This document shows, piece after piece, positions 59,601 to 64,000 of a stretch of DNA of 64,000 bases. A program made the translations under genes and the position numbers. The notes under the pieces were generated by a model. The model did no database searches. It was given only the letters and a program-made list of their open reading frames with translations, and was not told the origin of the DNA. Positions within the stretch are counted from its first letter, which is position 1. Every line of letters starts with the position of its first letter. The DNA is from Perca fluviatilis (lineage: Eukaryota > Chordata > Actinopteri > Perciformes > Percidae), in contig NC_053126.1 of NCBI RefSeq assembly GCF_010015445.1, positions 22,569,169 to 22,633,168 on the forward strand. Direction: 5' to 3'.

Positions 59601-61828
59601 CTTCTGTGTCAGCACGGCCTTGGGCTCTTATTTATGTGACACCAGCAGACTCCCCCTCCACACGTTATGCTCAATTTGGCAAAGTCATACGTAGCTTTGT
59701 TGTGATTTTTATTTAAGTCACAAGCCAAAATAGTTTCCATTACATGCTGCCTCTGCAGTTAAATCTTTAACCTGCCACTCAAACCTTTTACCATGATGTT
59801 TTTTTCATGAAAGTACGTCACATACAGCAGTGGTTTCCTACCTTTTTTGTACCCACAGCCCCGTCAGAGTAATTCAAGTCCATGGCACCAATTCAACCAT
59901 TTATTCATTACTTTAAGCTAACTACTTAAGCTAACATGACACACGTTTATCGGTTAGCTACTGTAACCTACTACTGTAACTATTTCAACTGTTGATCCAT
60001 TTGCTAAATATTTAAAGCTATGTAACCTGTTTATCCGTTAGCTAACCAATTCAACTATTATCCATGACTTTTAGCTATTTTGACATCCACTACTTTAGGC
60101 TAACCATTTGAACTGTTTATCATTATTTTGTAACTGTCTATCACCATTTTAGTTATCAATTTCAACCATTTCAACCATCACTTTTTCCAACTTATCTGCT
60201 TGATCGCTTGCTAACTATTTTTCATGCACTCTCAACGCATTGTTCAGCAGTTCCAGCTGACTCAATATGTGGATTTTGTTATTCAAATTGTAATTTTGTG
60301 TTATTTTTAAATGAGTTTTCTATTCACAATATTTCCACGTACCCCCAAGTAACTGCAGAAGTAGCCTACCCCCTCTCTGAGCGTGACAAGCAGTTACTGA
60401 GTACTGTGACAGAAATTGTAAAGAAAGTCTCGTGATATATTGAGAATAAGTGCATGTGGTCGTCTAACTACACATTTGGACTTCCTGTTGCTTTTGCCAC
60501 TGCTTTCAGTAGGTGGAAATAATATTACAGTATGTCAGTGGTATGACACTGCATTTTGTTTATAAGAGTGTTACTGGCATGATAACCACAGTTTCTCAGT
60601 ACTGCTGACCCCACCCTAAAACCCCAACACCCACCACTTCATAAAATACACCCTATCGAATCATGGAGGAAATGGTCTAAAAGGTTTATTTTAATAATTC
60701 ATTGATTGACAGAAAATGATTTGATGACCATTTTGATTATTGATTAATCATTAAGTCATCTTTATTAAGTCAAAATACCAAATTCCCTAACCTTCAATAG
60801 GCTGTTTCATAGCATTAGCATTTAAATAATTAAAACTATGGGCCAGGTAAAATAAATACTCTGATTAGGGCTGTGACGGTACAGTATTTTTCTTATCGCG
60901 GTGACGAAGCAACATATCACTGCGGTATAGCGGTTAACCGCAACCCCCTTACAAGAGTAGGGTAGATTAGAGCGAGAATGGCAGGGGGCCTTAAGTGATT
61001 GACGTCAGTGCCCGTGTGGAGAGCAAGCGGTAACGGAGAGCTGCGTATGAGTGCTGCTGTGAGGAAAAGCGAGAGGAAAAAGAGATAGCAAAGATGATGT
61101 AAAGTAAACAATAAAACAACAAGCTTGAGCTTCTCAAGACACAGTGGCTTTATCTGTTGTCAATACCGCCGGTAAAGTGAATGGCCGTTACCCCCCCGAT
61201 AAACATCGGCTTAACCCATAGCACAGTGTTTCCATTTCATTATATGTCATATCACACAATATCTGTTCTCCTGTAAGTTACGCGAGCTAAAGGTAAAAAA
61301 AAAAATATGCGGTGATGGAGGTGATGACGTCATGACCGCGGTAGTGGCACGTCACCGCCGGTATTGTGGTGATGCGGTTATCGTCACAGCCCTAACTCTG
61401 ATGATGTCATTTTGAGCCTCAGTAACTTGAATGTTTTGAGTTTGACGTTTCTTTATTATTGCATGTAATGTAAAGGTCCAAACATACAGTATGTAAAGTA
61501 AACTGATTGTACATGAGACAAAGCGAAAACACAGTTTGCATATGTAGTATACAGCATATAATATAATGCAAGTAAATTGTCCAATTTGCTTCCTTCTCCT
61601 TCTTTTCCGCTTTCTTTTTCAAACAAAAAAAGAAACAAGCGCATTTTCATCATTTGTTGTTTGTCATTTCATTTGTTATTGAAACAAATACAAACTTATT
61701 ATTTAAAAAGTCTGTGCAGTATGTTAATTTATAATGAAAATTTGTTTTTCTTTTGTTGTAGTAAAAATGTTGTGAGGAACAGGAGATTCATACGAGGGAA
61801 AAAGAAATTCAACATGGACCCCAAAAAG
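56628..61828 (+). CDS. cyth4: Cytohesin-4-like ARF-GEF, first four coding exons (3' part outside window)
   Basis: Cytohesins exchange GDP for GTP on ARF GTPases at the plasma membrane through a Sec7 domain and bind phosphoinositides through a PH domain. Only the N-terminal 85 residues are here, joined from 56628-56667, 59158-59240, 59498-59562 and 61762-61828; every junction has GT/AG and the reading frame is kept (intron phases 1, 0, 2, 0). Seen: a segment reading ELLDDIQKLRMEI, matching the N-terminal coiled coil of cytohesins, and a fourth exon ending in KKFNMDPKK, the near-invariant lead-in to Sec7. Sec7 and PH exons must lie to the right; the remaining 2.1 kb has no exon for the next conserved block. 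Cyth4 rather than cyth1-3 is inferred from the divergent N-terminus and from the neighbour sstr3, as in human 22q13.1. The start ATG has A at -3 and G at +4, but exon 1 is the least certain exon because its protein is not conserved with mammals. Confidence 0.82.
57192..58412. mobile_element. Harbinger-type MITE nested in the intron 1 element
   Basis: There is a perfect 13-bp inverted terminus CCAGAGGCCTGTA at both ends, followed by similar t/c-tacgaa and tacaaa sequence. 'aggcctgta(c)tacga' starts are typical of a fish Harbinger MITE. It holds a further repeat at 57491-57850. Confidence 0.65.
57491..57850 (+). repeat. Dispersed fish repeat ('atagactgtatattaatgga'), innermost
   Basis: It begins catagactgtatattaatgg and contains 'gagtttatggtctcaatcgc'. 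It is recognised as a common fish repeat; the class is uncertain. Confidence 0.45.
59158..59240 (+). CDS. cyth4: cyth4 coding exon 2
   Basis: Acceptor ...ccacacag and donor gtactg bound this exon. It encodes 28 codons: a proline/glycine-rich start followed by the beginning of the coiled coil (CELLDDIQ). Human cytohesins have QLLEDIQ or ELLADIQ at this point. Confidence 0.8.
59498..59562 (+). CDS. cyth4: cyth4 coding exon 3
   Basis: Acceptor ctctctcag and consensus donor gtgagt bound this exon. It continues the coiled coil (KLRMEI, as KLKDEI in mammals) into a variable linker. It ends in phase 2. Confidence 0.8.
59827..60440 (+). repeat. Degenerate 'gctaaccatttcaac' tandem repeats in intron 3
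   Basis: Irregular units of 25-40 bp are built from gctaac, tttcaac(t/c) and tttatc(c/a). They are bracketed by 'cagtggtttcctaccttttt' (59829) and 'gtacccccaagtaac' (60339), which are pieces of a known fish repeat. Confidence 0.55.
60683..60775. repeat. hAT-like subterminal fragment
   Basis: 'attgattgacagaaaatgat' and 'gattattgattaatcattaa' match the opposite subterminal region of the family whose left end is at 28323. Confidence 0.45.
60858..61402. mobile_element. 529-bp hAT MITE in cyth4 intron 3 with perfect 8-bp target duplication
   Basis: The element is 60866-61394, with ends TAGGGCTGTGACG(G/A)TA. It is flanked by actctgat at 60858-60865 and 61395-61402. No coding capacity. 'ccgcggtagt/ cggtatagcggtt' blocks mirror each other inside. 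Confidence 0.92.
61762..61828 (+). CDS. cyth4: cyth4 coding exon 4 (Sec7 lead-in)
   Basis: Acceptor ttttgttgtag and donor gtgagt bound this exon. It encodes the basic segment RGKKKFNMDPKK. The FNMDPKK motif is the strongest family evidence for the gene. The phase-0 end matches the boundary expected before the Sec7 helices. Confidence 0.88.
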
Positions 61829-63290
61829 GTGAGTTTACATTGTATTTTTGGGTCTATAAACAGGAAAAATAGAATTTAATGGATAGTTGATTTCTTGCTC
61901 TGACGGTATAACATGTTTTAGGCGTGTCTTAAAACTCTAACAGGCAGGTGTTTGTGCATCTGACCAACACACAGCACTTCATTTGGTCGCCTGCATACCT
62001 GAACACAGTACCTTTTAGACATTTCTAAGTGTGTAACATCATGCCATTTGATTTAAAGGCTTTAAGTGCAAACACAATGTTACTCTGAGTCCCAGTAAAG
62101 GTACACTAGGTGTAATCGTACTTTCACTGACTTCAGTTCCTCTGGATCTGAAGGTCAACAGCCAGATGACAGCGAATTTAACTCCACACAGAGCGGATGT
62201 GGATTTCAGTGTGTGTGTGTGTGTGCGTGAGTGTGTGTGTGTGAGAGATATGCAGAAATGCAAACTGTGCACAGACGCAGAGGATGACTGAATAGCGAGA
62301 AAAACCACATCCTGTTCCCTGAAGTGGTGCAGAAGCGCCACTTCACCACAACGACCTCCGTCTTTTTCGTTTGCTTCCTCTTTGCGTCCGCTGTTCAAAA
62401 CTGAGTCTCTCGGCTTGTGACCGCTCTGAGCTCAGGCCTCAGGACATGTACGAGTGGGAGGATGAGAAGTTTTAAGACTTACTGAGGCTAAAGGTATCTT
62501 TAAGTGCAATTGACGTGAAGAACTACTCAGCCGGAGTACACACTCAGAAGAAAAGGTCATCTTTTGAAGGTCTAGCTCTGAGATTTAGAAATTACAGCAT
62601 GCAATATTTATTCAACCTTTCTCATCTTCTTTCTCTAGTGAGTAATGACGACAGTGACTCAAAAAGAGAAGAAGAAAACTTTCTTGATGTGTGATATGAC
62701 TTGTGTAGCAGTGCTGATAATAATTTAGCTTTGCCACAGCAAGCTTTGGCATGAAAGCTTGCTGTGGTACTTATTCCTGTCCTGTAAGTTGAAACACACA
62801 TATAAAACCTTTGATTAAATGACTGACCATTTAAACTTTAATCAAAGCCAAATGAGCCAGATTGAACCCTTAAAGCTTTAATGCATACCTTTTTGATATT
62901 AATGAACGTCCGTAAGCCATTCCAAAATGAGTTGGTACAAAGCTAATCAAGACTACCGGCTCCACAACGCTCCCTGTATTTCTCAGCATGGCTATATTGT
63001 CGTCCGGCGACTTTCGCGCACAGAAAGTCACTCGAGTGAAGACAATTACCTCTTCTGAAGAGTCCATCATGTTTTTTTAATCCTCCGTGTCCTCCTTGTG
63101 TACTAGCAACTGTGTGGAGGAGGGGTGGGGCACGTGCGCGTTCACGGAAGGCTTGTATCATGTGGATGCCCTGACAGTTTTGTTGTCATTACTTAGAATT
63201 CCTCATGGGGGAGACAGAAACTACGCACTATAGCTTAACAACCACTACACTACATAAAACATAAGTTTTTGTGTGTAAACATGGACATTA
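61829..63290. other. cyth4 intron 4, first part
   Basis: It contains a (GT)n tract (62211-62243). I looked for the next conserved cytohesin exon (GIQFL...RFLYKGEGLNKTAI) and did not find it. A short frame ending DMYEWEDEKF at about 62440-62475 is unexplained. Confidence 0.5.
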
Positions 63291-63299
63291 CTAATTTGC

Positions 63300-63600
63300 A
63301 TGCTCCTGGGGGGTATTGCACAAAAGTAGAATTTATAAATCCAGGATAACCGATAAAGTGAGGCTTGGCCTAGTCTAATCTGTGCAGCCTGGCTTGGTGC
63401 GTTTCACGACGGCCAAGCCAGGCTGAGGAGGAGCGACTAGGTCAAGCCAGGCTGAAGTAATTCGGATAGATGCGCGTTCACGGCTATGACAACGTGAAAC
63501 ACATTATTTGTGAAAAAGAAACACGGCCGCTGTAATGAAAAAGCAAGAGAAAGCGTGGCAGACGATCACAGACCGACTGAATGCGTAAGTAGCCTAAATA
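63300..63600 (+). mobile_element. Harbinger-type remnant with Myb-like exon
   Basis: The start 'ggtattgcacaaaagtagaa' and 'aatccaggataaccgataaa' resemble a fish Harbinger terminus. A frame at about 63513-63583 reads KRNTAAVMKKQEKAWQTI, then TDRLNA, and runs into a consensus donor (gtaagt at 63584). That is the pattern of the Myb/SANT-like protein encoded by Harbinger elements. The rest lies outside the window or is lost. Confidence 0.45.
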
Positions 63601-63800
63601 TATACATTAACTGATCACTGCTCTGAATTGAAACCACCATACCATTCAAGGAGTTAGGCTAAGTATTTGCACAAATGAACAATTGTTCTCTTTGCCTTAA
63701 ACGTTCGCAGAAGACAGCCTAATGTTACGCAGGGAATATACCATGAAGATCAATTACAACCACTAATCTACAATGCTAGAATAGGCCTATGATGCGTACA

Positions 63801-63832
63801 TCTCTCTCTCTCTTTGTCTCTCTCTCTCTCTC
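63801..63832 (+). repeat. (TC)n microsatellite
   Basis: A TCTC run with one tttg interruption. Confidence 0.9.
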
Positions 63833-64000
63833 GTACAGGCAAATATATAAATTACCTAAGTCATATTAACTTCCTCTGCTCGCTTTTCAGGCAAAGTGTA
63901 CAACAGTTCGTTTGTGGAAATAATTAGCTTTACTCCTTGAATGGTATCATTTAAGAGCAGTAGTTCGTACATGTATATTTTTAGACTATCATTCAGTCGG

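Noticed and set aside
62430..62475. Short frame ending DMYEWEDEKF before a stop, in cyth4 intron 4
   Set aside because: It does not match any cytohesin exon and has no convincing splice acceptor. It is noted only.

Overview
This looks like vertebrate nuclear DNA from a teleost, probably a spiny-rayed (percomorph) fish. It is AT-rich by eye and gene-poor, with long (CA)n/(GT)n microsatellites and many fish-type DNA transposons, MITEs and tRNA-derived SINEs. Only two host genes can be supported: a complete single-exon somatostatin receptor 3 gene (sstr3) on the minus strand at 10128-11567, and the first four coding exons of a cytohesin-4-like gene (cyth4) on the plus strand from 56628 to 61828, which runs off the right edge. 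The divergent sstr3/cyth4 arrangement matches human 22q13.1, where RAC2 lies between the two; no rac2 exon was recognised here by reading.

Layout: 1-9650 is repeats (a MITE cut by the window start, an LTR with primer-binding site, a 921-bp fold-back element, a second inverted copy of the first MITE). 10128-11567 is sstr3. 11.6-24 kb is mostly unremarkable AT-rich DNA with a long CA tract. 24.3-28.2 kb holds a hAT MITE with perfect 8-bp target duplications, a 1.9-kb fold-back element carrying a SINE, and an 812-bp MITE. 29.6-34.5 kb is a decayed Ty3/gypsy pol region (minus strand) split by a PIF/Harbinger element and a hAT element. 35-43 kb has SINEs and hAT-like fragments. 43.4-44.5 kb is a dead Tc1 transposon. 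45.1-48.8 kb is an apparent nest of three related TA-flanked elements with remnants of an IS630/Tc1-like transposase. 52.7-55.4 kb is a Harbinger-like element (TAA duplications) carrying a hAT-like element that contains a 78-bp tandem array. 56.6-64 kb is the cyth4 5' region, with a three-level transposon nest in intron 1 and a 529-bp hAT MITE in intron 3.

The two genes have no direct functional link visible in the sequence: sstr3 encodes a Gi-coupled peptide receptor, and cyth4 encodes an ARF guanine-nucleotide exchange factor. No RNA gene, CRISPR array or operon is present. Family names for repeats come from recognised ends, target-site duplications and remembered fish repeat sequences, not from a database search.
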